The notes: generated by a model not told the origin, from the letters alone. 64,000 bases of DNA from Clostridium sp. 'deep sea' (GCF_014931565.1 NZ_CP063353.1:2170001-2234000), one strand, 5' to 3'. Shown: positions 44,175-53,456, counted from the stretch's first letter. Numbers and translations: made by a program.

Positions 44175-45112
44175 TTTTTGTCTCCTTTCTCTAATACAAA
44201 ACTACGATAATTAAATAACATATCGAATAAACCTACAAAGCTTACTATTTTTAGTAATAACGGGTTCATAAACACTAAAATTATTAAAAGTATAAAAAAG
44301 ATCTTTGACCTAATATACTTTGAAAAAAACATTATCATTAAGGACATTCCTTGCAATATAACAGGCCACTGAAAAACTATGTGAATGTTTAAACCTATAC
44401 TGTAAAGCAGGTTATTGTTTGCACCAAACAATACTAAAATATTGCCTAACACAAAAACTACCCCCACCCACACAGGAAAGGTCCACTCAAATAATGATTT
44501 CATGCGAGGAACTTTTATTTTAAACCGAGCCCCAACTATTTGAAACATTTTATAGTTGATGTAGGATACCATAAAGCCTACACCTAATACCAAGCTAGGT
44601 TTTAATACTCCTTTTGCTAATTGCAACATGTTTTCTATTTGGCTATAGTCTACACCTTTTAATGCCTTAGCTAACCAACCATTCTCGGATATTGCTTTTA
44701 AAGACTGCTCATAGATTTTAATTGTATCCCCGTAGATATCTATTTTTAAAAAATAAGCTACTACAGTAATTAAAATTGCAAAAGATATTCCACCAACAAC
44801 TGCACCCAACATTATTGTTTTTCCGGCAGAGAGTTTTTTAACCCCTGCACCTAGGGCTACCCCCACTGATGCAAACATAGTTACAGTTGTAAATGCTGTT
44901 ACTATATCCATTAGTAGTACTAATAAAAAACTACTTACAACCAAAGATATTATACCTGTTTTTACACCATGTTTATATGATATAAAGGCATGTGGCAATG
45001 ATAGTAACAATAAAGATATCGCTGATAAAGCTGGTATATAAACTGTTGCCATCGCCAATATAACAAATAAAGCTGTTAATAGTGATGATTCTGTTAAGGC
45101 TTTGGTTTGCAA
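44171..45112 (-). CDS. YybS-like DUF2232 membrane protein
   Basis: 313 residues with about eight transmembrane helices. The family is known for its position upstream of rplI in Firmicutes (YybS in Bacillus). The start is TTG with AAAGGAG 7 nt upstream. ECF-transporter S-component-like features are suspected for the family; function here unknown. Confidence 0.88.
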   Translation of the reverse strand: MQTKALTESSLLTALFVILAMATVYIPALSAISLLLLSLPHAFISYKHGVKTGIISLVVSSFLLVLLMDIVTAFTTVTMFASVGVALGAGVKKLSAGKTIMLGAVVGGISFAILITVVAYFLKIDIYGDTIKIYEQSLKAISENGWLAKALKGVDYSQIENMLQLAKGVLKPSLVLGVGFMVSYINYKMFQIVGARFKIKVPRMKSLFEWTFPVWVGVVFVLGNILVLFGANNNLLYSIGLNIHIVFQWPVILQGMSLMIMFFSKYIRSKIFFILLIILVFMNPLLLKIVSFVGLFDMLFNYRSFVLEKGDKK

Positions 45113-45116
45113 GTTA

Positions 45117-45437
45117 TCACTCCTTTTGTCGAGAACGTAAGTAGTATAATAGTTCGCTTATATCTCCATAGTTTTGCTCCATTTTATGTCTATGTTCTCT
45201 GCCGTAACGCACTTTTTCTTCAATTACAGACTCTAGCTGATTAAAGTTTATGTTTAGTTTTTTAGCAAGTAAATAACAGCTTATTATTATATCTGCAATC
45301 GCGTTAATAGAGCTTTCTATACAGCCCTCAGCTAACGACACAAAAACAGATGCAACACTGTTGAGAATTTGATTTTTTAACCACTCAATTGTTTTTAAAC
45401 CACGAACTATGTTTATTTTCTTTTTACTCTCTAACAT
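45117..45437 (-). CDS. MazG-like protein
   Basis: 106 residues. IKTIEWLKNQILNSVASVFV-type start (here GLKTIEWLKNQILNSVASVF) and the helical ESSINAIADIIISCYLLAKK match the short MazG-like family found next to DUF2232 in Clostridia. It may act on nucleotides, but key acidic metal residues are few. GGGGTGG precedes the ATG. Confidence 0.82.
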   Translation of the reverse strand: MLESKKKINIVRGLKTIEWLKNQILNSVASVFVSLAEGCIESSINAIADIIISCYLLAKKLNINFNQLESVIEEKVRYGREHRHKMEQNYGDISELLYYLRSRQKE

Positions 45438-45789
45438 TCAGTAACCACCCCTAGTTTATTGTGTAAGTGAACTTTTCGCATTAGCAGTTTGTTAATCCTG
45501 CCTGTAATTAATACGCTAGTATTAGGGGTGACTTATAATGTCAATATGTATAATCTATCGACACTATGTATCTTTGTATTACATTATACTGTTAATTATT
45601 AAATTTTGGCAAATAACTATGATTTTAAGTGTTAAAGTGCAATGTTTTTTATGCTAAATTCCAATAAGTAATTAATTTTAACGTAAAGATTATGTTATGT
45701 AAACAATATTGATAATTATTAAGCAACTAATTATTAATTTTAATACTATGTTATAAACCACTAAATGCATGAGAGTAGTTTTTTGCACT
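45438..45789. other. intergenic between MazG-like gene and rpsR terminator
   Basis: No gene. It contains a weak SigH-like pair on the minus strand (GCAGGATTA at 45501-45493, TGCGAAAAG 12 nt later) before the MazG-like gene. Confidence 0.4.
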
Positions 45790-45833
45790 AAAAAGGGTTA
45801 TCTCATTAGCTTTTGCTATGAGATAACCCTTTA
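45790..45833 (-). terminator. terminator of the rpsF-ssb-rpsR operon
   Basis: AAAGGGTTATCTCAT and ATGAGATAACCCTTT form a 15-bp stem just after rpsR, with T runs. Confidence 0.85.
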
Positions 45834-45843
45834 ATTCTATATA

Positions 45844-46077
45844 TCAATCAATAACGTATGGTAATAATGCTACCATGCGAGCTCGTTTAATTGCGCTTGT
45901 CATCATACGCTGATGATGAGCACAAGTACCTGTAACTCTTCTTGGTAGAATCTTACCGCGGTCTGATAAATATCTACGTAATTTATCTACATTTTTATAA
46001 TCAATAGCTTTAACTCCGTCTACGCAGAAACTGCAAACACGACGGCGAGAACGCTTACCACGATGTCTTCGAACCAT
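45844..46077 (-). CDS. rpsR: 30S ribosomal protein S18
   Basis: 77 residues. [18 protein letters not shown] and the end [20 protein letters not shown] are characteristic. The CxxC plus C...H arrangement suggests the zinc-binding form. Last gene of the rpsF operon. Confidence 0.98.
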   Translation of the reverse strand: MVRRHRGKRSRRRVCSFCVDGVKAIDYKNVDKLRRYLSDRGKILPRRVTGTCAHHQRMMTSAIKRARMVALLPYVID

Positions 46078-46091
46078 GTTTTCACTCCCTT

Positions 46092-46589
46092 TTAGAATGG
46101 TAGGTCATCATCTTCAACTTCGAAATTCATTTCTTTATAATGCTTTTGCTCAGGAGCCGCGCCCGAAGGCTGTTGTTTTTTTTGTGGTGGGTTTGGTTGA
46201 AATTGACCATAACCCGCTGGTGGCTCACTAGTAGCAAAATCTGAATGATGTCCCTCATCAAAATTTGACTGTGTTGGTCGCTCTAAGAAGCGTACAGTAC
46301 TAGCCACAACCTCAACATAAGTACGTCTTTGACCATCACGATCAACTGTACGACTTTGAAGTCGGCCTTGAACTGCCACTAAACGACCCTTAACCATATA
46401 TTGAGCAACTATTTCAGCTAAGCGGTTCCAGCATACAATATTAAAAAAATCAGCGGTTTGTTGATCCCCTTGAGTTTTGTAACCTCGATCAACTGCAATA
46501 CCAAAGTTAGTGACTGCAGTACCTTGTGATGTATATCTCAACTCTGGGTCTCTAGTTAATCGACCAATTAATACTACTGTATTTAGCAT
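46092..46589 (-). CDS. ssb: single-stranded DNA-binding protein
   Basis: 165 residues. N-terminal OB fold ([20 protein letters not shown] ... [11 protein letters not shown]), a Gly/Gln/Pro-rich linker and the acidic C-terminal tip EDDDLPF that recruits partners. Between rpsF and rpsR, the usual order. Confidence 0.98.
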   Translation of the reverse strand: MLNTVVLIGRLTRDPELRYTSQGTAVTNFGIAVDRGYKTQGDQQTADFFNIVCWNRLAEIVAQYMVKGRLVAVQGRLQSRTVDRDGQRRTYVEVVASTVRFLERPTQSNFDEGHHSDFATSEPPAGYGQFQPNPPQKKQQPSGAAPEQKHYKEMNFEVEDDDLPF

Positions 46590-46600
46590 TTATTTCACCC

Positions 46601-46888
46601 CTAAGCTTCCTGACGAACAATTATATGACGAATTACAGTATCAACAATACGGAAGTTACGCTCTAACTCATTGTTAAAGCTACCATCTGCTTCATAATTG
46701 ATAAGAACATAAAAACCATCTTTATAATCATTAATTTCATAAGCTAAACGACGCTTACCCCATGGTTCAATCGCTGTAACTTCACCATCATGATCGGTAA
46801 TGATGTTAACAAAACGCTCAACAACTGCACGAATTTGCTCATCATCAAGGTCTGGCCTTAATACCATCATAATTTCGAATTTGCGCAT
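46601..46888 (-). CDS. rpsF: 30S ribosomal protein S6
   Basis: 95 residues. RKFEIMMVLRPDLDDEQIRA and EPWGKRRLAYEINDYKDGFY are typical. GGAGGAGG precedes the ATG. First gene of the rpsF-ssb-rpsR operon. Confidence 0.98.
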   Translation of the reverse strand: MRKFEIMMVLRPDLDDEQIRAVVERFVNIITDHDGEVTAIEPWGKRRLAYEINDYKDGFYVLINYEADGSFNNELERNFRIVDTVIRHIIVRQEA

Positions 46889-46949
46889 TCTTTTTCCTCC
46901 TCCCTATGGACTGTGGCTCTGCTGTACAGAGCAGGGTCTACAAATTTGA

Positions 46950-46978
46950 ATTATATCATACTGTTTTAAACTTCACAA
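46950..46978 (-). promoter_or_regulatory. promoter of rpsF-ssb-rpsR
   Basis: TTGTGA (46978-46973), 17-nt spacer, perfect TATAAT (46955-46950) on the minus strand. The short leader contains a CTGCT/AGCAG hairpin (about 46917-46934), which could be where S6:S18 acts on its own mRNA; that part is inference. Confidence 0.75.
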
Positions 46979-47117
46979 CCTATAACAGTATTATTTATTA
47001 CTATAACTTTAACAATTATTAATTATTCCCTTATTGCTTTTAATTAGCAATATTTATGATTAGTGTTCACTATATTTTAATGTTATAATGACGGCAAATA
47101 TAAAGGGAGGATTCTGA

Positions 47118-47624
47118 ATGAGTATTTTACTTTTCAAAGATATTTTACCTAAGGTTAACGATAATACATTTATAGCACCCGGAGCTTTAGTTATTGGGCA
47201 TGTAATTATGGAAGAGGGAAGTAGCGTTTGGCATAATGCAGTTTTAAGAGGCGATGTTAATAGTATTTATGTTGGAAAAAATAGTAATATTCAAGACTGT
47301 AGTGTGGTTCATTCAGAAACTAATTTTAAAACAACTATTGGTAATAATGTTACTATAGGGCACTCGGCTGTTATACATGGTTGCACTATAGAAGATAATG
47401 TTTTAATTGGCATGAATGCTACAGTGTTAAACGGAGCTGTTATTGGCGAAGGCAGCATAGTTGGCGCCAATGCTTTAATACCACAGGGCAAAGTTATACC
47501 TGCAAACTCATTAGTAGTAGGGGTACCTGGTAAGGTGATTAAAACAGTTAGTAAAGAAGAGGTAGAAGATTTAATTAAACACGCTATAAATTATCGAGAG
47601 CTATGGCAGCAAAACTATAAGTAG
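47118..47624 (+). CDS. gamma-carbonic-anhydrase-like hexapeptide protein
   Basis: 168 residues made of left-handed beta-helix hexapeptide repeats (NTFIAPGALVIGHVIMEEGS ... IGHSAVIHGCTIEDNVLIGM). His residues in VVHSE and IGHSAVIHGC match the zinc ligands of the gamma-CA/YrdA/PaaY group. Catalytic activity in this subgroup is variable. AGGGAGG precedes the ATG. Confidence 0.9.
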   Translation: MSILLFKDILPKVNDNTFIAPGALVIGHVIMEEGSSVWHNAVLRGDVNSIYVGKNSNIQDCSVVHSETNFKTTIGNNVTIGHSAVIHGCTIEDNVLIGMNATVLNGAVIGEGSIVGANALIPQGKVIPANSLVVGVPGKVIKTVSKEEVEDLIKHAINYRELWQQNYK

Positions 47625-47636
47625 ATACCCAAAATG

Positions 47637-47658
47637 CACTCCCTTAGGGGAGTTTTTT
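47637..47658 (+). terminator. terminator of the gamma-CA-like gene
   Basis: ACTCCC-TTAG-GGGAGT followed by five T. Confidence 0.85.
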
Positions 47659-47669
47659 GGGTATGGTTT

Positions 47670-47735
47670 GGGTTGGCTTTGCCAACGGGGTGGGTAGCCT
47701 ATAGGCTACGGGGTAGGCTGCGCTTTGCTTGCGGT
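47670..47735. repeat. short hairpin array with GGGGT(G/A)GG spacers
   Basis: GTTGGC-TTT-GCCAAC, GTAGCCT-AT-AGGCTAC and an imperfect GCGC/GCGG hairpin are separated by GGGGTGG and GGGGTAGG. Unrelated in sequence to the arrays near 32 kb but built the same way: a constant spacer and changing hairpins. Confidence 0.55.
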
Positions 47736-47815
47736 TTTAGGTTAATATTAGGAGGAATATAAAATACGAAAAAATTATTTTTGATTAACATATTTACTTT
47801 TTACTTTCACAGTAT

Positions 47816-47841
47816 AAAAAGCTCGCCAAGGCGAGCTTTTA
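47816..47841 (-). terminator. terminator of the DUF1858 gene
   Basis: AAAGCTCGCC-AA-GGCGAGCTTTT, T runs on both strands, directly after the stop. Confidence 0.85.
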
Positions 47842-47848
47842 AGTATTT

Positions 47849-48052
47849 CTACGCTTCTGTTTCTAATAAAGCGTTTAAGTCTTGTAATAAAGCATTTAAT
47901 TCTATGCCATGACCCATGGCAGCTTGCTCTAAATTTTCACTAGCAGCGCCAGGTCAACCAATACAAAACATACCATGACGCATAAACACTGCTGCTGCTC
48001 TTCTGTCAACTTCTAGTACCTGTTGAATTGTCATGTCCTTTGTAATTTTCAT
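47849..48052 (-). CDS. DUF1858 redox protein, candidate selenoprotein (in-frame TGA)
   Basis: 68 codons. It reads MKITKDMTIQQVLEVDRRAA, then MRHGMFCIG, a TGA at 47956-47954, then PGAASENLEQAAMGHGIELN to a TAG. The DUF1858 family (hybrid-cluster-associated redox disulfide domain) has a CxGC pair here, and the TGA is exactly at the second Cys, giving CIG-Sec-PGA. Right after the TGA, TGGC ... GCCA with inner pairing and a loop beginning GTG could be a bacterial SECIS. The rest of the frame is intact and has a terminator and ribosome site (GAGGGGGG). A nonsense mutation is the alternative. Confidence 0.75.
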
Positions 48053-48159
48053 CCTTTTCCCCCCTCTCGATTATTGAGGTCGGTATTATTTTAACCTAAT
48101 AATAGCATAAGTAAAAGTGTATTTTATTTTTTTTAGTATAAACTTGCTAATTAATGAGC

Positions 48160-48897
48160 CTAAAATCCAAAAAAGTTAAATGCTTTATTCTCCACTTCAT
48201 AAAATAATCCATTTACAAAAACAGCTGACAATTCTTTTTCATGCCAAAATAGCTGAATAAAGTCACCTTTTCTAGCATTAGTAATAGCAAATGGTAGGCT
48301 TAAACTGAACATTGAGTTGCCACTTTTAGAGGTAACTTTAGTTGAATATATAGGTATTTTTTCACGCATTCTATCATTATATATTAGGCTAACTTTTAAA
48401 ACAGGATGTTCTGATATTTTTAAGTATACCGGACTAATACCTTTGTCTTTAACTGGCTCAGGGTATTCATGTGGCATATCCACCACCATTTTATTATCTT
48501 TTATGGTGGCTAACATGGGGTTTATTAATATATATCCGTAGGGAGCTATTTTTTGCTCAATATCTTCCTTCATTTTTTTCCAGCTGTGCCAAGTATGTAA
48601 AAACCTCAACTGTTCTTCATAGTTTAGTTCCTCACGTTTATGAACCTTTGTCATGTTTTTAATACGTTCACTAAATCTTTTACTATTAATACCATAATCA
48701 TCTTTTAACTTCCACTTTTCAGCCCAAATTTGCTCTAAGTGATATAAATCTAAGCCAAAATCTTCTACTCGATACTTTGTTAAACCAGCAACCCACAATA
48801 TATTACAGTCTTTTTCTACTAGGTCACTGTCGAAACTAAACCTACCTAATACTATGCCTCTGTGATTATCGTTTTGATCTACTATATTAAAAGCCAT
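48160..48897 (-). CDS. unknown protein, tandem paralogue 3 of 3
   Basis: 245 residues. Begins MAFNIVDQNDNHRGIVLGRF and ends with the shared pattern GDFIQLFWHEKELSAVFVNG. The centre has a helix-rich stretch (EEQLRFLHTWHSWKKMKEDI) found in all three copies. Soluble, no signal. 19 nt after paralogue 2. Family not recognised. Confidence 0.75.
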   Translation of the reverse strand: MAFNIVDQNDNHRGIVLGRFSFDSDLVEKDCNILWVAGLTKYRVEDFGLDLYHLEQIWAEKWKLKDDYGINSKRFSERIKNMTKVHKREELNYEEQLRFLHTWHSWKKMKEDIEQKIAPYGYILINPMLATIKDNKMVVDMPHEYPEPVKDKGISPVYLKISEHPVLKVSLIYNDRMREKIPIYSTKVTSKSGNSMFSLSLPFAITNARKGDFIQLFWHEKELSAVFVNGLFYEVENKAFNFFGF

Positions 48898-48916
48898 ATA
48901 TTATTCTCCTATTTAA

Positions 48917-49615
48917 TTACAGTAATTTGTATAAGATATCTTTTATATACAATGCTACTAAATAGCCATTATCATATAATAATTGAACATTATCTCCTAC
49001 TTTAACATTAGTAATAGGGAACGGAAATTTATAATTAAAATTTACATTGCCACTTTTAAGTTGCAATGTAACTTCATATCGACCACCTATACTACTATTA
49101 TCTTTATAATAAGACACTGATTGAACTGGAGCTATTAACTCTGCGTAAACAGTAGTTAAATCAGGGAATGTTGGCTCATTGAATATGTTTGTTGTAGCTA
49201 TTATTAATTTATTATTCTTTATTTCAGCTTTTAAAGGGTCTATCAGAAGCAAGCTTTTTGCCTTAAGCTTCTGTTTTATTTCATTAACCGTTATTAACCA
49301 TTTACTTTTTGTATGCATATACCTTAGTTTTTCTTCTTCTTGTAAATGCTCTACTTGATACATTTTACTAAGCTGATCTATTTTTCTGCTAAATACTTTT
49401 ATATCATCGGCACTTCTTTTTATGTCAAGATTCCATCGATCTGCCCATATTTTTTTTATATCATTTAATTCGTAAATAAAATCCTCTACTTTATAATTTG
49501 TTAGGGCACAAATCCAAGTGTTTTCTTGTTTGTCTTCGTTAATTATTGAGAACTTACACTTGCCTAAAATTATACCAATATGATTGCCTTGTTTATCAAC
49601 TACATTAAAAGCCAT
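48917..49615 (-). CDS. unknown protein, tandem paralogue 2 of 3
   Basis: 232 residues. Begins MAFNVVDKQGNHIGIILGKC; shares EEEKLRYMHTKSKWLITVNE in the middle and VGDNVQLLYDNGYLVALYIK near the end with its neighbours. Same strand, between the other two copies, probably one operon. Confidence 0.75.
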   Translation of the reverse strand: MAFNVVDKQGNHIGIILGKCKFSIINEDKQENTWICALTNYKVEDFIYELNDIKKIWADRWNLDIKRSADDIKVFSRKIDQLSKMYQVEHLQEEEKLRYMHTKSKWLITVNEIKQKLKAKSLLLIDPLKAEIKNNKLIIATTNIFNEPTFPDLTTVYAELIAPVQSVSYYKDNSSIGGRYEVTLQLKSGNVNFNYKFPFPITNVKVGDNVQLLYDNGYLVALYIKDILYKLL

Positions 49616-49672
49616 AGCTACCCTCCTAATGGTTATTAGTTATATTTACCCTTTAAGTAGAAAAGTTAATCA

Positions 49673-50395
49673 TTACCCAAAAAAATTTAAGGAGGTCTTT
49701 TTTAATTCGTAATAAATACCTTTAATTAAAACTGAATTTAAGATTAAGCCTTTAAAAATAAGGTGAACATTATCTCCTATAACGGCTTTATCAATTAAAT
49801 AAGGTAGAGTTAGCTTCATTTCTACTTCTCCACACTTAAGTACATATTCAGTATGGTCCATACCTAAAGAGTTCAAAGTTGACTTTGTATATTTACTAAT
49901 TAAGGGCTCTTCTATTATTGTTGCAATGCAACTATTACCAAATTTACTTTTAATGGGTTCTTGATTTGGTAAATCTATTATAATCTTATTGTCTTTAACT
50001 ATAGACTGCTGAGACTTAATTATAGTATAGCCTTTAATATTTATATTTTCTTGCTGTATTTTTTTTGCTGAGTAATCCCACTCAAATTTTAAATGCATTA
50101 ATCTAAGCGCCTCTTCATAACTAACATGTTTATCAAAGAATCTTATAGATTGTTTCATTATGTATTCTTGTAAGTTACTATCACTATATAAACCGTTAGA
50201 GTTAAGTATATTACACCTTTTAGCCCAAATCTTTTTAATGCTGTTAATATCACATAAATCAGCTACTTTAATATCTGTTAAAGCTACTAAATAGTAGTCT
50301 TTATCTTTTATTTTAATATTATCTTCATCAAAGTTTTGCTTTTTTAAAATTATTCCCAAATGGCTACCTTGTTTGTTAACTACATTAAATGGCAT
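49673..50395 (-). CDS. unknown protein, tandem paralogue 1 of 3
   Basis: 240 residues from the ATG at 50395 (MPFNVVNKQGSHLGIILKKQ), which has GGAG upstream; the longer frame lacks one. Shares EEALRLMHLKFEWDYSAKKI and IGDNVHLIFKGLILNSVLIK with paralogues 2 and 3. A SigH-like promoter lies at 50428-50456. Predicted two-part architecture: N-terminal beta strand pair, middle helices, C-terminal beta domain. Confidence 0.75.
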   Translation of the reverse strand: MPFNVVNKQGSHLGIILKKQNFDEDNIKIKDKDYYLVALTDIKVADLCDINSIKKIWAKRCNILNSNGLYSDSNLQEYIMKQSIRFFDKHVSYEEALRLMHLKFEWDYSAKKIQQENINIKGYTIIKSQQSIVKDNKIIIDLPNQEPIKSKFGNSCIATIIEEPLISKYTKSTLNSLGMDHTEYVLKCGEVEMKLTLPYLIDKAVIGDNVHLIFKGLILNSVLIKGIYYELKKTSLNFFG

Positions 50396-50427
50396 ATGTT
50401 TATCTCCTGATATATTAATATATAGCA

Positions 50428-50456
50428 TTATTATACACAAAACTTACTTATCCTGC
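50428..50456 (-). promoter_or_regulatory. SigH-like promoter of the paralogue trio
   Basis: GCAGGATAA fits RnAGGAWWW; GTATAATAA lies 11 nt later on the minus strand, one base off RnnGAATWW. About 30 nt before the start codon. Confidence 0.45.
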
Positions 50457-50550
50457 TTGACAAGATTATTCATTACCTTTATAATCTCAGTATCTTTTAA
50501 TAAACAGTAGTGTATATAATATAGTAGTAAATATTTTAGGAGGGGATTTT

Positions 50551-50871
50551 ATGAACATTCAGTTCAAAAAAGGTGTATTAGAATTATGTGTTCTCTCCCT
50601 ACTATCAGAAAGAGATCATTATGGTTATGAGCTTGTTAAGTCTATATCCGAACATATGATTATTTCTGAAGGTACTATCTATCCGCTGTTAAGAAGATTA
50701 ACAAAAGATAAGTACTGTGATACCTATTTAAAAGAGTCCACAGAAGGTCCTCCAAGAAAATATTATCGCTTAACAAGTATTGGCTTAGATAGCTGTAAAA
50801 ATTTAAAACTAGAGTGGGATCTTTTTACAAAGAATATAAACGAAATTGTATCTTCTGGGAGGTATTTATGA
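50551..50871 (+). CDS. PadR-family transcriptional regulator
   Basis: 106 residues. KKGVLELCVLSLLSERDHYG and ISEGTIYPLLRRLTKD are the PadR winged-helix signature. AGGAGG precedes the ATG. It heads the common three-gene unit PadR/DUF1700/DUF4097 and probably represses it in response to envelope signals. Confidence 0.93.
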   Translation: MNIQFKKGVLELCVLSLLSERDHYGYELVKSISEHMIISEGTIYPLLRRLTKDKYCDTYLKESTEGPPRKYYRLTSIGLDSCKNLKLEWDLFTKNINEIVSSGRYL

Positions 50872-51467
50872 TGACTAGAGACAATTTTTTGTTGGAGTTA
50901 AATGATCGTTTAAGGTCATTACCTCCATACGAAAGAAGTGAAATTATTGCAGACTACACAGAACATTTTAGGTCAGGACAAGAAGAGGGTTTAACGGATT
51001 TAGAAATTATTCATAAGCTAGGTTCACCGGGTTCAATTGCTAGTCAATATTTATCTGAGTTTAAAGATGAAAGTACTAATTATCAGTATGATTCAAGAAG
51101 TAAGGGTATAAATATTTTAGCAGCAATTGCCTTAATCTTTTTTAATTTAGTTTTTGTTTTAGGCCCTGCTATGGGTGTTATAGGAATACTTATTGGCTTT
51201 GGGGGTTTAGGTTTAGGTCTTGTATTTGGAGGTGCTGGTTTAGCTCTTTCTATTATTGCTAATTTAAATCCATTTCTTTTTATTGCCATACCTAAAAATG
51301 CTACTTATTTTTTCTTAGGGCATCCTGTTTTAGCAGTAGTAACTGGAATAGGGTCTATAGCTGTAGGTGTATTAGTTTTTATAGGATTATTTTACTTAAC
51401 TAAATTTTTAATTAAAGTGGCAAATAGATATATAAGCTGGAATAGGTCTGTAATTACAGGGAGTTGA
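50868..51467 (+). CDS. DUF1700 (HAAS-domain) membrane protein
   Basis: About 199 residues. The N-terminal HAAS domain FLLELNDRLRSLPPYERSEI and DLEIIHKLGSPGSIASQYL is followed by three to four transmembrane helices. Starts at ATG 50868 overlapping the PadR stop by 4 nt, with GGGAGG upstream. Confidence 0.9.
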   Translation: MMTRDNFLLELNDRLRSLPPYERSEIIADYTEHFRSGQEEGLTDLEIIHKLGSPGSIASQYLSEFKDESTNYQYDSRSKGINILAAIALIFFNLVFVLGPAMGVIGILIGFGGLGLGLVFGGAGLALSIIANLNPFLFIAIPKNATYFFLGHPVLAVVTGIGSIAVGVLVFIGLFYLTKFLIKVANRYISWNRSVITGS

Positions 51468-52294
51468 TTATTATTAAAAGATTAGCCTTAATTTTAGCTG
51501 TTGTAGCTATAGGTTGTTTTGTAGTATCTGCTATCGTATTAACAATGAATGGGGTTAATACAGGGGAGCTTAGGTTTTTGCACTTTTGGTCGAGTGAAAA
51601 AACAGATTATAATGATTTAGATGATGTTAGTTTTGAAAACGCATATAATATAATTGATTTTGAAACTTTAAACATAAATGTGGTATCTGCAAACACTGAA
51701 TTCATTGTTGAAGATCGCTCAGATGTAAAAATTATGTATACGGGTAAAGGTAAATTTAGTGTAAATACTAATAATGATGAGTTAAATGTTGTAGAATCTT
51801 TTAAGGGCTTAAATGTTTTTTCTACTGGCAGTGGTAGTTTAATAATTTATGTGCCTAAAGATTTTTATAAGGATTTAAAACTAAATTCTGTTTCGGGTGA
51901 GATTGAATTTGGTAAATTAAAAAGTGATAATTTAATTATTAATTCTGTTTCAGGCAACATAGACCTAACTAATATTGTTAGTAAAGAAGTTAGAATAAAA
52001 ACTGTTTCAGGAAGCATTGAAGTAACAGACTTCAGCTTTAATTCTTTTAGCTCAACAACTATATCTGGCAATGCTAAAATATACGCCCTAGATGAATGGA
52101 GTAATATTAAAGCTACATCGGTATCTGGCAAGGTATCTGTTTATGTTACTGAAAACAGTAAACCAGTTATTAAATACAATTCTATTTCTGGTGATTTAAA
52201 GTCTGATTTAGGTACAAATGGTAGCGATAATAGTACTCAAACTATTACAGTTAATACAACCTCCGGAGATTTAGTTGTTAAAATAAATAAGTAA
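51464..52294 (+). CDS. DUF4097 beta-helix surface protein
   Basis: 276 residues. One N-terminal membrane anchor, then repeated short strands with SVSGEIEFGKL, SVSGNIDL, TVSGSIEV, SVSGKVSVY and SISGDLKS, the DUF4097 pattern. The apparent TTG start is only one base from GGGAG, so initiation may use a nearby ATT codon or coupling. Last gene of the PadR unit. Confidence 0.85.
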   Translation: MIIIKRLALILAVVAIGCFVVSAIVLTMNGVNTGELRFLHFWSSEKTDYNDLDDVSFENAYNIIDFETLNINVVSANTEFIVEDRSDVKIMYTGKGKFSVNTNNDELNVVESFKGLNVFSTGSGSLIIYVPKDFYKDLKLNSVSGEIEFGKLKSDNLIINSVSGNIDLTNIVSKEVRIKTVSGSIEVTDFSFNSFSSTTISGNAKIYALDEWSNIKATSVSGKVSVYVTENSKPVIKYNSISGDLKSDLGTNGSDNSTQTITVNTTSGDLVVKINK

Positions 52295-52302
52295 GTATAC
52301 TA

Positions 52303-52336
52303 AAGGCTGTAGTTGAAATTGCAACTACAGCCTTTT
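52303..52336. terminator. terminator between DUF4097 and the SDR gene
   Basis: AAGGCTGTAGTTG and CAACTACAGCCTT form a 13-bp stem followed by TT on the plus strand. Confidence 0.85.
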
Positions 52337-52339
52337 ATG

Positions 52340-53185
52340 TTATTTTTCATTTAAAAACTTTTCCACCACATTCATGCTATAATTCCATAACTGTTGCTGT
52401 TTTAATGCATCACTACTGTTTTTATTATAGGTTATTAGTTTATTGTTATTATTAAAAAACTTACCACTCATTTTTGTAAACTTATTAGCTGTTGCTAAAT
52501 AAACTATTGTCTCTGCTGCTTCGGCTGGTGTTTTAGAAAATTTCTTTATTATATTTGTTATAAAATTGGTCTTTATGCTCCAAATATTTGTGTTAACATT
52601 GCCTGGATGCACAGCATTAATAGTTATTTTTGTATTTAAAAGTCTCTCAGCTAATTCTCGCGTAAAATATAGCTGCGCTAATTTTGATGCTCCATAGGCC
52701 TTAAAGCTATGGTATCTTTTTTGGAAATTTAATTTGTCTAAAGGCAGGTTACTATGTAAGCCAGCCTTTGAGGAAACATTAATAATGCGAACAGGTTTAT
52801 TAGCATTTTTTAAGCTAGGTAATAACAAATGAGTTAGCAAAAAGTGTGAGAAATAGTTTACTGCCATAGTATGCTCTAAACCATCTACAGTTTCTTTACG
52901 ACTTGAGTTAAATACACCTGCATTATTAATAATTATATCAGGTACACTATAATTATTAATGATAGAAAAGGCAGCTTCACGTACAGTTTTTAAGTTAGCC
53001 AAATCAATAGGTACTAAATCTATTTTTACATTTGAGCTACGCTGCAAAGTTTTTTTCACCAATTCTGCCTTATGCAAGTTACGACAAGCTAAAATAAGGT
53101 TTATTCTTAAATCAGCCAATTTTATAGCACAGGCTTTGCCAATGCCACTAGTTGCACCCGTTATTAGTGCTGTTATATTTTGCAT
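52340..53185 (-). CDS. short-chain dehydrogenase/reductase
   Basis: 281 residues. Cofactor motif TGATSGIGKACAI, NNAG in IIINNAGVFNSS, and catalytic YGASK (Tyr-x3-Lys). The arrangement resembles retinol-dehydrogenase-like SDRs, whose substrates here are unknown. The ATG at 53185 has AGGT 6 nt before it. Confidence 0.9.
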   Translation of the reverse strand: MQNITALITGATSGIGKACAIKLADLRINLILACRNLHKAELVKKTLQRSSNVKIDLVPIDLANLKTVREAAFSIINNYSVPDIIINNAGVFNSSRKETVDGLEHTMAVNYFSHFLLTHLLLPSLKNANKPVRIINVSSKAGLHSNLPLDKLNFQKRYHSFKAYGASKLAQLYFTRELAERLLNTKITINAVHPGNVNTNIWSIKTNFITNIIKKFSKTPAEAAETIVYLATANKFTKMSGKFFNNNNKLITYNKNSSDALKQQQLWNYSMNVVEKFLNEK

Positions 53186-53456
53186 GTTCATACCTACTTC
53201 TGTAGTTTTTTATTAATTAAATTAAAAAAAGAACTATGTTACACTTCTAAATCATCCTTAAATATTCCTCTATTCTCAACTAAACAAAGTTTTAATCCGT
53301 ACCTATCTCCCACCACTATAACTCTATATACACCAAACAAAAATATTTTTTCAAGAATAATAGCAAGTTAAAATTTAAGTTTTGGATATTTAGATATTTA
53401 TGTTATAGAATAGATATAAATGCTTATACACTTAAAACTCTTAGGAGGATTTATAT

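Noticed and set aside
46555-46570. CGACCAATTAATAC as an AgrA-type site
   Set aside because: It lies inside the ssb coding sequence and encodes its conserved IGR segment.
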